Source of the DNA: a virus
DNA length: 36,561 bases
Direction: 5' to 3' (one strand)
Virus record (IMG/VR): IMGVR_UViG_3300025818_001787
Location: 1-36,561 of that record
Part shown: positions 6,992-12,257 of the stretch, one piece after another
Position numbering within the stretch: the first letter of the stretch is position 1
Layout: each line of letters begins with the position of its first letter
Translations under genes and position numbers: made by a program
Notes under the pieces: generated by a model
Seen by the model: only the letters and a program-made list of their open reading frames with translations
What the model was told of the DNA's origin: nothing
The model's database searches: none

Positions 6992-7351
6992 TTAGAACTC
7001 GAATGATACGCCAAATGTTGCATCACCGAACTCGAAATCAGCGTCTGTGCCGATCTCGCCATATGCACGTAGACCTGTATTACCGATTGTGTAACCCGCT
7101 TCTAGATCAATACCTTTGAATACGTCATCTTCGTTTAGACCTAGAATATCAAAAGTTGTCGATGCTGCAAAGTCTACACCCCAACGATTGATACCTGCTT
7201 TTGGAACGAACTCCATTGCAAACTCTTCTGCGCCAGTGTCATACTTTGTGTCGAACTTACCGCCTAGTGACACGCCTGTGTTACCTAGTTCGATTGCTGA
7301 TGCTGATGTTGCTACCAATGTAGCTGCTGCTGCGAATGCTGCGATTTTCAT
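6992..7351 (-). CDS. Small outer-membrane beta-barrel-like protein
   Basis: A 119-residue protein with a classic signal peptide (MKIAAFAAAATLVATSASA). The mature sequence alternates hydrophobic and polar residues with glycines (TGVSLGGKFDTKYDTG, GIDLEAGYTIGNTGLRAYGE) and ends in phenylalanine (FGVSFEF), the C-terminal signature of outer-membrane barrels. About 100 mature residues would suit a small barrel of roughly eight strands. The ATG at 7351 has AGAAGGT upstream. It lies directly downstream of the tmRNA and is closed by a strong terminator. A phage-made outer-membrane protein could alter host permeability or receptor exposure; this is inference. Confidence 0.75.
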   Translation of the reverse strand: MKIAAFAAAATLVATSASAIELGNTGVSLGGKFDTKYDTGAEEFAMEFVPKAGINRWGVDFAASTTFDILGLNEDDVFKGIDLEAGYTIGNTGLRAYGEIGTDADFEFGDATFGVSFEF

Positions 7352-7389
7352 TTTTCTTTTACCTTCTAAGAATGTTAACATAAAATAAA

Positions 7390-7659
7390 GTGCTACTTTT
7401 CTGTTGCTAGGTAAGTAGCCAACCCCCTGTGATTATGCTGCTAGAGCAAATCCAGATGGTGCAAAGTTATCGTTTGCATTTGTGTTTCGTAGACTCAAAT
7501 ACCAGTCGATCCTATTTTCAGCCCCATCAGAAACACACCTTCTTGGCCCGATTAAGGGTTGTGTGCTGCACCACACCTATTGTGCAGATAGGCGAAGTGT
7601 GCTTTTGGTGGAGCTGTGCGGTACTGCCCCGCAGTCCTGAATATCCTCTAACATCTACA
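7390..7659 (-). ncRNA. ssrA: Circularly permuted two-piece tmRNA (ssrA)
   Basis: On the minus strand the acceptor piece comes first. A T-arm (TGCGG stem, seven-base loop, CCGCA; 7633-7617) is followed directly by CAGCTCC (7616-7610) and ACCA (7609-7606). After an 80-base spacer the coding piece begins GGGGCTG (7525-7519), which pairs fully with CAGCTCC to make the seven-pair acceptor stem, then AAAATAGGATCGACTGG as the D-arm equivalent. The tag frame at 7477-7433 reads ANDNFAPSGFALAA and a TAA stop. The tag start (A-N-D-N) and ALAA end match alphaproteobacterial tmRNA tags and the LAA degron read by ClpXP. The order acceptor-then-coding is the permuted arrangement known from alphaproteobacteria. 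A stem (GCTACTT with AAGTAGC, 7419-7392) closes the 3' side. The exact 5' and 3' ends are estimated. Confidence 0.93.
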
Positions 7660-7665
7660 GCTATA

Positions 7666-7694
7666 CTTATATCAAAAAAGGGGAGTATTGTCAA
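7666..7694 (-). promoter_or_regulatory. tmRNA promoter
   Basis: On the minus strand TTGACA at 7694-7689, 17 bases, TATAAG at 7671-7666; transcription would start near 7659, about 26 bases before the T-arm. The -35 box matches the sigma70 consensus exactly. Confidence 0.85.
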
Positions 7695-7705
7695 CCCCCT
7701 CTTTT
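7674..7705 (-). terminator. Terminator hairpin overlapping the tmRNA promoter
   Basis: On the minus strand AAAAGAGGGG pairs with CCCCTTTTTT around a 12-base loop, giving a ten-pair stem (one G-T) with a built-in T-run. It lies about 32 bases after the stop of the cotransporter-like gene. The loop contains the TTGACA -35 box of the tmRNA promoter. The reverse complement also looks terminator-like. Confidence 0.75.
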
Positions 7706-7736
7706 AGTTATCTTAAAGTGTGTCTATAATATCACA

Positions 7737-8210
7737 TCAGAACTTAGTTAAGAACTGTGCAAACCGACCTACGAATGGTAATAACATCAATGCCATTAAT
7801 AAGTTCATACCTGTATGCGCCATTGCTATTCGTAAGGTATCACCTTTGGGCATACCATCAGAGACTAATAACCCTGCAAGCCATATAGTTCCTGTTGTGC
7901 CGATATTAGCACCAAGAACTGCTGCGATTGCGGCGGGTAGTGGTACTGCACCTGAGGCAACAAGTGCAATAATAGCAGTTGTTGATAATGATGATGATTG
8001 CCAAAGCAAAGTCATTACAATACCGCCAATAAACATATAGAAAATATTACCTGTAAACCAAGCAAGATGGTCCATGTTTCCCATAGACTTCATTCCACCT
8101 GAGAATGTTTTAAGTCCAATATAAAAAATAACCAGACCAACTAGTGTTGTTACTACAGGGTTTCCTAAGTCCATTCTCTTTACCTTCTTCCAAAGTTTTG
8201 TTTTCGTCAT
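7737..8210 (-). CDS. Na+/phosphate cotransporter-like protein, single repeat
   Basis: The motif WQSSSLSTTAIIALVASG (QSSS at 71-74), followed by AAVLGANIGTTGTIW (GANIGTT at 100-106), is the signature repeat of the Na+/Pi cotransporter family (PF02690; NptA/YjbB type). Four hydrophobic segments are visible. The usual bacterial protein has two such repeats and 300-550 residues, while this one has 157 and one repeat, so it may work as a dimer or alter a host carrier. The first ATG at 8210 gives a basic N-terminus; an ATG at 8174 has a better ribosome-binding site (GAAGGT). It has its own promoter and is followed by a terminator, so it is a one-gene unit. Probable phosphate-uptake auxiliary gene. 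Confidence 0.85.
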   Translation of the reverse strand: MTKTKLWKKVKRMDLGNPVVTTLVGLVIFYIGLKTFSGGMKSMGNMDHLAWFTGNIFYMFIGGIVMTLLWQSSSLSTTAIIALVASGAVPLPAAIAAVLGANIGTTGTIWLAGLLVSDGMPKGDTLRIAMAHTGMNLLMALMLLPFVGRFAQFLTKF

Positions 8211-8243
8211 TTTTAGATTCTTTCAAGTTTAACGTCATTATGA

Positions 8244-8273
8244 TTTATATCTCAAATGTAACAAACGTGTAAA
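8244..8273 (-). promoter_or_regulatory. Candidate promoter of the cotransporter-like gene
   Basis: On the minus strand TTTACA at 8273-8268, 18 bases, TATAAA at 8249-8244. The -10 region reads TATAAATC, one base from the T4 late element, so early, late or dual use is possible. Confidence 0.6.
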
Positions 8274-8288
8274 AGTTATGTGAAATGT

Positions 8289-8432
8289 TTATGAAGTTTT
8301 CTCTTTACGTTTGAGAAGTTCTTCTAGGCACTCATCACAGAAGTGACCACCGTATTCTGCACAGTCTCTACAGCTTTCCAGTTCTTTTTGCCCAAGCTTC
8401 TTTGAATCCTTCTTCGTGGACAACTGCTTCAT
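8289..8432 (-). CDS. Small zinc-ribbon-like protein, 47 aa
   Basis: This short frame overlaps the end of the 8368-8565 gene by 65 bases. It begins MKQLSTKKDSKKLGQKELES and continues CRDCAEYGGHFCDEC, two CxxC pairs with a histidine between them, then LEELLKRKEKTS. Four cysteines and one histidine in 15 residues suggest a zinc-binding knuckle. A GGGGGA lies three bases before the ATG, which is close but usable. It fills the space that otherwise separates its neighbours. A small zinc-binding protein acting on nucleic acid or as a protein adaptor is plausible but not shown. Confidence 0.65.
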   Translation of the reverse strand: MKQLSTKKDSKKLGQKELESCRDCAEYGGHFCDECLEELLKRKEKTS

Positions 8433-8565
8433 GATTCCCCCACAATCGTTTCATATAACTGTAATATATTTGTTCAACTTCAAAATCAGAGTAACTCTCA
8501 GGAATGAGATGACCCTTTACTATCCAGTGAAATCTATTAGCTTCCTTTCTAAGGCTCTCATCCAT
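8368..8565 (-). CDS. Small hypothetical protein, 65 aa
   Basis: Begins MDESLRKEANRFHWIVKGHLIPESYSDFEVEQIYYSYMKRLWG; all-helical in appearance and soluble. AAGGAT lies nine bases upstream of the ATG at 8565. It overlaps the genes on both sides (46 bases with the DUF465-like gene upstream, 65 with the zinc-ribbon gene downstream), which fits a compressed early-gene cluster. No family is recognised. Confidence 0.7.
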   Translation of the reverse strand: MDESLRKEANRFHWIVKGHLIPESYSDFEVEQIYYSYMKRLWGNHEAVVHEEGFKEAWAKRTGKL

Positions 8566-8735
8566 TCTAAGTGATCCTTTATTCTAAGCTTTTCTTTCTT
8601 AGCATCACGAAGCTTTTTCATTGTAGTATCACTACGATCTAATCTACGATCATTCTCAATACTATCAACTATTTTTGATTGCTCTACGTGCTGCTTCTCT
8701 AGCCATGCGATTTTGCGTTGAAGTTCTTTTTCCAT
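8520..8735 (-). CDS. DUF465 (YdcH-like) helical protein
   Basis: A 71-residue helical hairpin: KIAWLEKQHVEQSKIVDSIE, then MKKLRDAKKEKLRIKDHLEW. The pattern of a first helix with H and two acidic turns, then a K-K-E-K-L-R-I-K-D second helix, is that of the DUF465/YdcH family of small bacterial proteins of unknown role. GAAGGT lies nine bases before the ATG. It overlaps the DUF1289 gene upstream by 71 bases. Members are common in alphaproteobacteria, so host origin is likely. Confidence 0.65.
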   Translation of the reverse strand: MEKELQRKIAWLEKQHVEQSKIVDSIENDRRLDRSDTTMKKLRDAKKEKLRIKDHLEWMRALERKLIDFTG

Positions 8736-8901
8736 AGCCCAACCTTCTCATAACTTTCATGCGTTCATAATATGAATATTGAGACCACTTAGTGATCTCA
8801 TCCGTTGTTCTTCCACATCCAATGCAAACACCTTTGTCTAATCTACAGACTTGTTTACACGGACTGATGTATAAATCAGAATGGTGGTTCTTCACCATCA
8901 T
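8665..8901 (-). CDS. DUF1289 cysteine-rich protein
   Basis: After a short N-terminus (MMVKNHHSDLYI) comes SPCKQVCRLDKGVCIGCGRT followed by TDEITKWSQYSYYERMKVMRR. The four-cysteine pattern CxxxC...CxxC, with RTxDEIxxW and an ER pair, is the DUF1289 signature. These small proteobacterial proteins are predicted to bind a metal or Fe-S cluster. I chose the ATG at 8901 with GGAAG upstream; the frame continues upstream only to a TTG. A basic C-terminal extension (about 20 residues) could bind nucleic acid. The function of the family is unknown. Confidence 0.85.
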   Translation of the reverse strand: MMVKNHHSDLYISPCKQVCRLDKGVCIGCGRTTDEITKWSQYSYYERMKVMRRLGYGKRTSTQNRMAREAARRAIKNS

Positions 8902-9118
8902 AGTTTGGCTTCCATGCTTGGTAGTCAAAAGGACTCTCCTTTTTCTCAGGCCATACTATATCAGGTTTCGAAGGCAAGTGTTCTTTGGGCAAGATGCCCC
9001 ACTTTAGCATCCAACACTCAAGTTCAATAGGTATATCTGTATTTAGTTCCAAGTTCCATCCCATGTATAAAATAAGTGACTTCCAATCACTTTGCTCAAA
9101 GTCATTTGTTTTGCCCAC
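8876..9118 (-). CDS. Small hypothetical protein, up to 80 aa
   Basis: The frame starts at a GTG (9118), or at an internal ATG (9064, MGWNLELNTDIPIELECWML) that gives 62 residues. Neither has a convincing ribosome-binding site. The sequence is rich in tryptophan and proline (KWGILPKEHLPSKPDIVWP) and ends DYQAWKPNYDGEEPPF. From the GTG it would overlap the end of the cell-wall hydrolase by 76 bases; from the ATG by about 20. No family is recognised, but the composition is protein-like and it is followed by an overlapping real gene. Confidence 0.6.
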   Translation of the reverse strand: MGKTNDFEQSDWKSLILYMGWNLELNTDIPIELECWMLKWGILPKEHLPSKPDIVWPEKKESPFDYQAWKPNYDGEEPPF

Positions 9119-9522
9119 TCAGGGTTTACCCAGTTAGCATGGTAAAACACTGCACCATAGGTAGGGTCTTCAGTGTTACCAATCATAACGTCACGTGCAA
9201 TAACTGTAGCATTTTTCCACGCTTTGATTTCTTTGGGGGTGTGGTCTTTAATCATATGCGTCCAACTGAACTGCTTTGGTTCGTAGACAACATCGCAGAT
9301 AGTCTCAGGCCAGTTGTCATGAGCAACACGATTAAGCGTCACATGTGCAACTGCCATTTGTCCTTCCATACGTTCACCACGTGCTTCGTGGTAGATATTC
9401 ATTGCGAGACATTTATGCTGCTCAGAGTCGATTTGGGGTGCAGACATCATAGCTGCTAACCCTATCCCTGCCAATAGACTCATAGTGATTAACCCACTTG
9501 TTATGTTTACGATTTTACTCAT
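9043..9522 (-). CDS. SleB-type cell-wall hydrolase
   Basis: A 159-residue protein with an N-terminal hydrophobic segment (LITMSLLAGIGLAAMMSA; signal anchor) followed by a complete Hydrolase_2 (PF07486) domain. CLAMNIYHEARGE, GQMAVAHVTLNRV, WPETICDVVYEPKQFSWT and GAVFYHANWVNPEWA are its hallmark blocks, with the catalytic glutamate expected in YHEARGE. The family cleaves peptidoglycan as a lytic transglycosylase or amidase in spore germination and in phages. The signal anchor suggests export by Sec without a classical holin, but the two membrane proteins transcribed divergently from 9597 may supply one. It probably acts as the phage endolysin or in DNA entry. Confidence 0.88.
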   Translation of the reverse strand: MSKIVNITSGLITMSLLAGIGLAAMMSAPQIDSEQHKCLAMNIYHEARGERMEGQMAVAHVTLNRVAHDNWPETICDVVYEPKQFSWTHMIKDHTPKEIKAWKNATVIARDVMIGNTEDPTYGAVFYHANWVNPEWAKQMTLSKVIGSHLFYTWDGTWN

Positions 9523-9530
9523 ATCTATAC

Positions 9531-9557
9531 TCTATATCATTTTCAAAATCAAGTCAA
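9531..9557 (-). promoter_or_regulatory. Weak candidate promoter for the hydrolase gene
   Basis: On the minus strand TTGACT at 9557-9552 is followed after 15 bases by TATAGA. The spacing is short, but the -35 box matches the other early promoters of the window and sits just upstream of the hydrolase ATG. Confidence 0.4.
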
Positions 9558-9568
9558 GCATTATTTTT

Positions 9569-9576
9569 TATAAATA
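9569..9576 (+). promoter_or_regulatory. T4-type late promoter (TATAAATA)
   Basis: An exact TATAAATA lies 21 bases upstream of the ATG at 9597, after a T-rich stretch and with no -35 box. In T4-like phages this element is read by the late sigma factor gp55 with the sliding clamp. It would drive the only plus-strand genes of the window. Confidence 0.7.
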
Positions 9577-9596
9577 TTCAAAAAGGAGGATTTAGC

Positions 9597-9812
9597 ATGG
9601 CAGAAGATTTAAAGAATGCCCCAATCGATATGCCTGAGGGTAAGATGGAGTTATCCCTAAGAGTTCTTGGAAATGAACTTGTAGGGATCAAAATGGTTGT
9701 AGATGACTTCAAGATGAAATGGGCTTTGATTGGTATTGCAGGTATTGCAATCCTACTTGGCGCAGTATCTTACTTTGGTCCTGCGATCACAGCAATGGTC
9801 CCTGCAGGATAA
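9597..9812 (+). CDS. Small single-pass membrane protein, 71 aa
   Basis: Begins MAEDLKNAPIDMPEGKMELS with the strong ribosome-binding site AAAGGAGG. An acidic soluble N-terminal half precedes one transmembrane segment (ALIGIAGIAILLGAVSYFG, about residues 43-61) near the C-terminus, ending AITAMVPAG. It shares a TAATG junction with the next gene, so the two are translationally coupled. Size, topology and placement opposite a cell-wall hydrolase suggest a holin or holin partner; a small virion or membrane protein is the alternative. Confidence 0.75.
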   Translation: MAEDLKNAPIDMPEGKMELSLRVLGNELVGIKMVVDDFKMKWALIGIAGIAILLGAVSYFGPAITAMVPAG

Positions 9813-10225
9813 TGGGCGAAAAGAATGCATTTGGAGTAGAGTTAAGAACAATGGCAGATAAAAAACAAGAAGCCAAAATGATGCAGGCAGATTCTATCTA
9901 TGCTCATTTGGACACAGATGGTGATGGGATTATCACTGACGAAGAAATGGCTCGTGCAAAAGAGATTGCAGAGTTTGAACATAAAAGAAAGATGCAAGAA
10001 AACGAAGACGCCAAAGAGGATCAAATCCGTCAAATGGCATGGTTCGCTTTATGGGGTATGTTATTGTACCCAGTGCTTATTCTTGTTACGGCTATCTTTA
10101 ATATAGAATCAGCCACAAGTACAATCGGTGACATTGCACCAACATACTTTGTGGCTATCGCTGGTTTGGTTGCAGCCTTCTTTGGTGCTCAGGCATACTC
10201 AAAAGGTTCTGCAAAGAAAGACTAA
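9812..10225 (+). CDS. EF-hand membrane protein
   Basis: A 137-residue protein with a canonical EF-hand loop, DTDGDGIITDEE (residues 34-45, with D1, D3, D5, G6, I8 and E12), preceded by a helix. A charged helix (RAKEIAEFEHKRKMQENED) and two membrane segments follow (FALWGMLLYPVLILVTAIF and YFVAIAGLVAAFFGAQAY). It therefore should bind Ca2+ on the cytoplasmic or periplasmic side of a hairpin membrane anchor. A second ATG at 9851 is possible, but the ATG at 9812 has CAGGA upstream and overlaps the preceding stop. Late expression and the neighbouring hydrolase suggest a role in lysis; this is inference. Its stop overlaps the convergent gene by two bases. Confidence 0.85.
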   Translation: MGEKNAFGVELRTMADKKQEAKMMQADSIYAHLDTDGDGIITDEEMARAKEIAEFEHKRKMQENEDAKEDQIRQMAWFALWGMLLYPVLILVTAIFNIESATSTIGDIAPTYFVAIAGLVAAFFGAQAYSKGSAKKD

Positions 10226-10437
10226 GCCCCTAGAATACGACGAACAGCTACTGGATCATCTGTAGTCAAACTACCACCTTGAGTGATGTGATCTACTAGC
10301 TGTTCGAAATAAAACCCTGCGTCTGTATCTTCACCGACAACATTGGCTGCCGTGCGAAAGAACGCTCGTAGTTTCATGTCATTCAAACCATCACGCATTG
10401 CAGCTGGTTTCCATTTACCACCACGTTGATTACTCAT
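10222..10437 (-). CDS. Small hypothetical protein, 71 aa
   Basis: Begins MSNQRGGKWKPAAMRDGLNDMKLRAFFRTAANVVGE, basic at the start, helical and soluble, ending DDPVAVRRILGA. AGGAG lies eight bases upstream of the ATG. The promoter at 10464-10492 lies just upstream. Its stop codon overlaps that of the convergent EF-hand gene, so there is no room for a terminator between them and the two transcripts must run into each other. No family is recognised. Confidence 0.7.
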   Translation of the reverse strand: MSNQRGGKWKPAAMRDGLNDMKLRAFFRTAANVVGEDTDAGFYFEQLVDHITQGGSLTTDDPVAVRRILGA

Positions 10438-10463
10438 AATATACTCCTATTCATACTTCACAT

Positions 10464-10492
10464 ATAGTAGTTGATTCTTGACTTAATGTCAA
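10464..10492 (-). promoter_or_regulatory. Early sigma70-type promoter with -35 dyad
   Basis: On the minus strand TTGACA at 10492-10487, 17 bases, TACTAT at 10469-10464. The -35 box lies in the dyad CTTGACATTAAGTCAAG. It overlaps the end of the 10489-10725 gene and drives the 10222-10437 gene. Confidence 0.7.
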
Positions 10493-10725
10493 GTTCTATC
10501 TACCGTCACTATATCATATGTACCTTCTTCAAGGTTCCATGCTTTCATAAGTTTTAGATACATCTCAGGTTTCAATGTGATAACATCAAACCTTTGACGC
10601 TTTTCATTCCATTGTCTGAAGTGACAATAATCATCATAAAGAAGTGCAGACACGTCCTCTAACTCACCTGAGTTGTCCATGACTGTAATCAATGTTTCGT
10701 CGTCTTCGAACTCTATCGTGAACAT
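10489..10725 (-). CDS. Small hypothetical protein, 78 aa
   Basis: Begins MFTIEFEDDETLITVMDNSGEL with AAGGAA upstream of the ATG at 10725. It is an alpha/beta domain with two predicted strands then YDDYCHFRQWNEKRQRFDVI, ending with a hydrophobic helix and strand (YLKLMKAWNLEEGTYDIVTV). I associate this type of small conserved protein with T4-like marine phages, but it has no known role. A 73-base gap separates it from the methyltransferase gene upstream, with no clear terminator in it. Confidence 0.7.
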   Translation of the reverse strand: MFTIEFEDDETLITVMDNSGELEDVSALLYDDYCHFRQWNEKRQRFDVITLKPEMYLKLMKAWNLEEGTYDIVTVDRT

Positions 10726-10798
10726 GCGCAGTTCCTTCCTTGATTGCAATCGTGTGTGCAATGCGGATTTGGTTTAAAGATAAGTTTTATAAGTTTTT

Positions 10799-11695
10799 TC
10801 AGCATAATCTTATTGGCTCTATACTAGAACTATATAGAAGTATTTCTTTGGCAGCCTTCGCAGATTTGCTTCCGTCATTGTTTGTACTGCGTCTCCCTGC
10901 GGTGTATTTTATATCGTAGTGGTGTGATAGCAGATTACCTCTATGAGTATCGAAGAAACCATCATTCGAGTCATCACGATTACAATAGTAGACATAGTGT
11001 CCATTTGCATCTTGTGTCTTACAAAAATCTATAAGTCGAATGTGTTCTTGGTCATCAAACACACTACCATATGACGTGAAGCTTTCACGATAAGGCGGGT
11101 CCATAAAGAAGAATGCTTTGCCCTCTACATTTTGAGAGGCGACTTCCCAATCATCATTGTGTATCTCAGCGAGTTGCAGAAACTTGTGCCACTCTAAAAC
11201 ATTGTGTTTGTCATACACAGAATCTTTTTGGTTCAATAAACCACATGGTGTTGCAAACCTACCGTTAGAGTTTTTGGTTGTTTGCCAAATACCATTGAAC
11301 GCTGTCTTCAATAGAAAATATAAAGTAGCAGTCTCATAGGTGGGTGTCCAGTGTTTATAGTCTGTGATGTATTCTTGTCTGAGACCATAATAGAAAAGCT
11401 TACGCTCTGGTTTTGCCATAGCCAAATAATCAAAGCTTAGATCATCCATGCGTTTGAGAAAAGGTTCAAGGTCATCTTTGATTGCCTTGTAGATACCCAT
11501 CAGCTCTTGCTTGTGGTCATTGATAATAAACTTCTTCACATTCGGACAGTTCTGATAAACCCAAATGGTCATGGCACCACCACCAAAAAAAGGCTCGACA
11601 AAAGTATCGAACCCAGTTTTTGGAATAGTAGGTGTTTCCAAATATTTGGGGATCATTTTGTTTTTACCCCCAGCCCAAATGTATAATGGTTTCAC
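10799..11695 (-). CDS. dam: D12-class (Dam-like) DNA adenine methyltransferase
   Basis: WAGGKNKM (motif X, near residues 7-14), FVEPFFGGGA (motif I, SAM binding, 32-41) and MDPPYRESF (motif IV catalytic, DPPY at 199-202) are in the order of alpha-class N6-adenine methyltransferases such as T4 Dam. Length, 298 residues, is normal for the class. I start at GTG 11695, which forms a GTGA overlap with the upstream stop and has GGAG eight bases before it; a TTG at 11701 is worse placed. T4 Dam methylates GATC, but specificity cannot be read from sequence. It is coupled to an EcoRI-like endonuclease gene, which suggests a restriction-modification pair. Confidence 0.93.
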   Translation of the reverse strand: MKPLYIWAGGKNKMIPKYLETPTIPKTGFDTFVEPFFGGGAMTIWVYQNCPNVKKFIINDHKQELMGIYKAIKDDLEPFLKRMDDLSFDYLAMAKPERKLFYYGLRQEYITDYKHWTPTYETATLYFLLKTAFNGIWQTTKNSNGRFATPCGLLNQKDSVYDKHNVLEWHKFLQLAEIHNDDWEVASQNVEGKAFFFMDPPYRESFTSYGSVFDDQEHIRLIDFCKTQDANGHYVYYCNRDDSNDGFFDTHRGNLLSHHYDIKYTAGRRSTNNDGSKSAKAAKEILLYSSSIEPIRLC

Positions 11696-12198
11696 TGACA
11701 AGACTCCAATGTTTTTTCCATTATATCATAAACTTCTTGTTTTGTAAACCCTTCGACTTTGTTGTAGCAAATGAAGTTATCACCCATCATGATTTTTGCT
11801 TTCCGACGAAGCTTGTCAAGGCACTTACCTTCCTCTGCACCCGCACCTGAGCAGAATGTAATATACTTTACATCTGGGTTGATGAACTTAGCAGTCATGG
11901 CATTATCCCACCACCGTTCATATGCGTTACCACCTTCACCTTGCTTCTTCGCTTCAAAGACTGCAACTAGTGTATCACCTTTGAACCATGCTCCACCGTC
12001 AGGGGCGAAACCAAAACAATCATCACCGACATATTTGATCTTCATGTCATAATCAAACTGAGTAACGACAGTGTAACCATCCATGGTTATTTCGTCTTTG
12101 CACTCTTTTAAGCATTTGTCTAGCCGTTTGCTTTCTTCGTCAAATGCAGTTGTACCATGTTGAATACCGCCTTTGAAATCTGATTCACGTTGTGACAT
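11692..12198 (-). CDS. EcoRI-like type II restriction endonuclease
   Basis: A 168-residue protein whose core reads FAPDGGAWFKGDTLVAVFEA, then KKQGEGGNAYERWWDN. This matches the order of the EcoRI/RsrI active site: PDGG supplies the first acidic residue (D67), EAK supplies E82 and K84 of PD-(D/E)xK, and the following QG...GNAxER block is the characteristic continuation. EcoRI is 277 residues, so this is a shorter relative. The ATG at 12198 has AAAGG upstream; a TTG two codons earlier is unlikely. It has its own promoter and its stop overlaps the methyltransferase start (GTGA). It could cut unmodified host or rival-phage DNA; the function is inferred from family motifs. Confidence 0.75.
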   Translation of the reverse strand: MSQRESDFKGGIQHGTTAFDEESKRLDKCLKECKDEITMDGYTVVTQFDYDMKIKYVGDDCFGFAPDGGAWFKGDTLVAVFEAKKQGEGGNAYERWWDNAMTAKFINPDVKYITFCSGAGAEEGKCLDKLRRKAKIMMGDNFICYNKVEGFTKQEVYDIMEKTLESCQ

Positions 12199-12228
12199 AA
12201 TCAATACCTTTCACACAAGTTACGAATC

Positions 12229-12257
12229 AATGTAACACACTCTTATTTTAAAGTCAA
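12229..12257 (-). promoter_or_regulatory. Early sigma70-type promoter of the endonuclease-methyltransferase pair
   Basis: On the minus strand TTGACT at 12257-12252, 17 bases, TACATT at 12234-12229. It overlaps the end of the MazG-like gene and lies about 30 bases upstream of the endonuclease ATG. Confidence 0.7.

Noticed and set aside
7429-7707. Plus-strand open frame of about 92 codons over the tmRNA region.
   Set aside because: It lies over the structured tmRNA on the other strand, lacks a ribosome-binding site and encodes a cysteine- and low-complexity-rich sequence with no gene-like features.
7720-8040. Plus-strand open frame opposite the cotransporter-like gene.
   Set aside because: It is a shadow of the conserved QSSS/GANIGTT coding region on the minus strand and has no ribosome-binding site.
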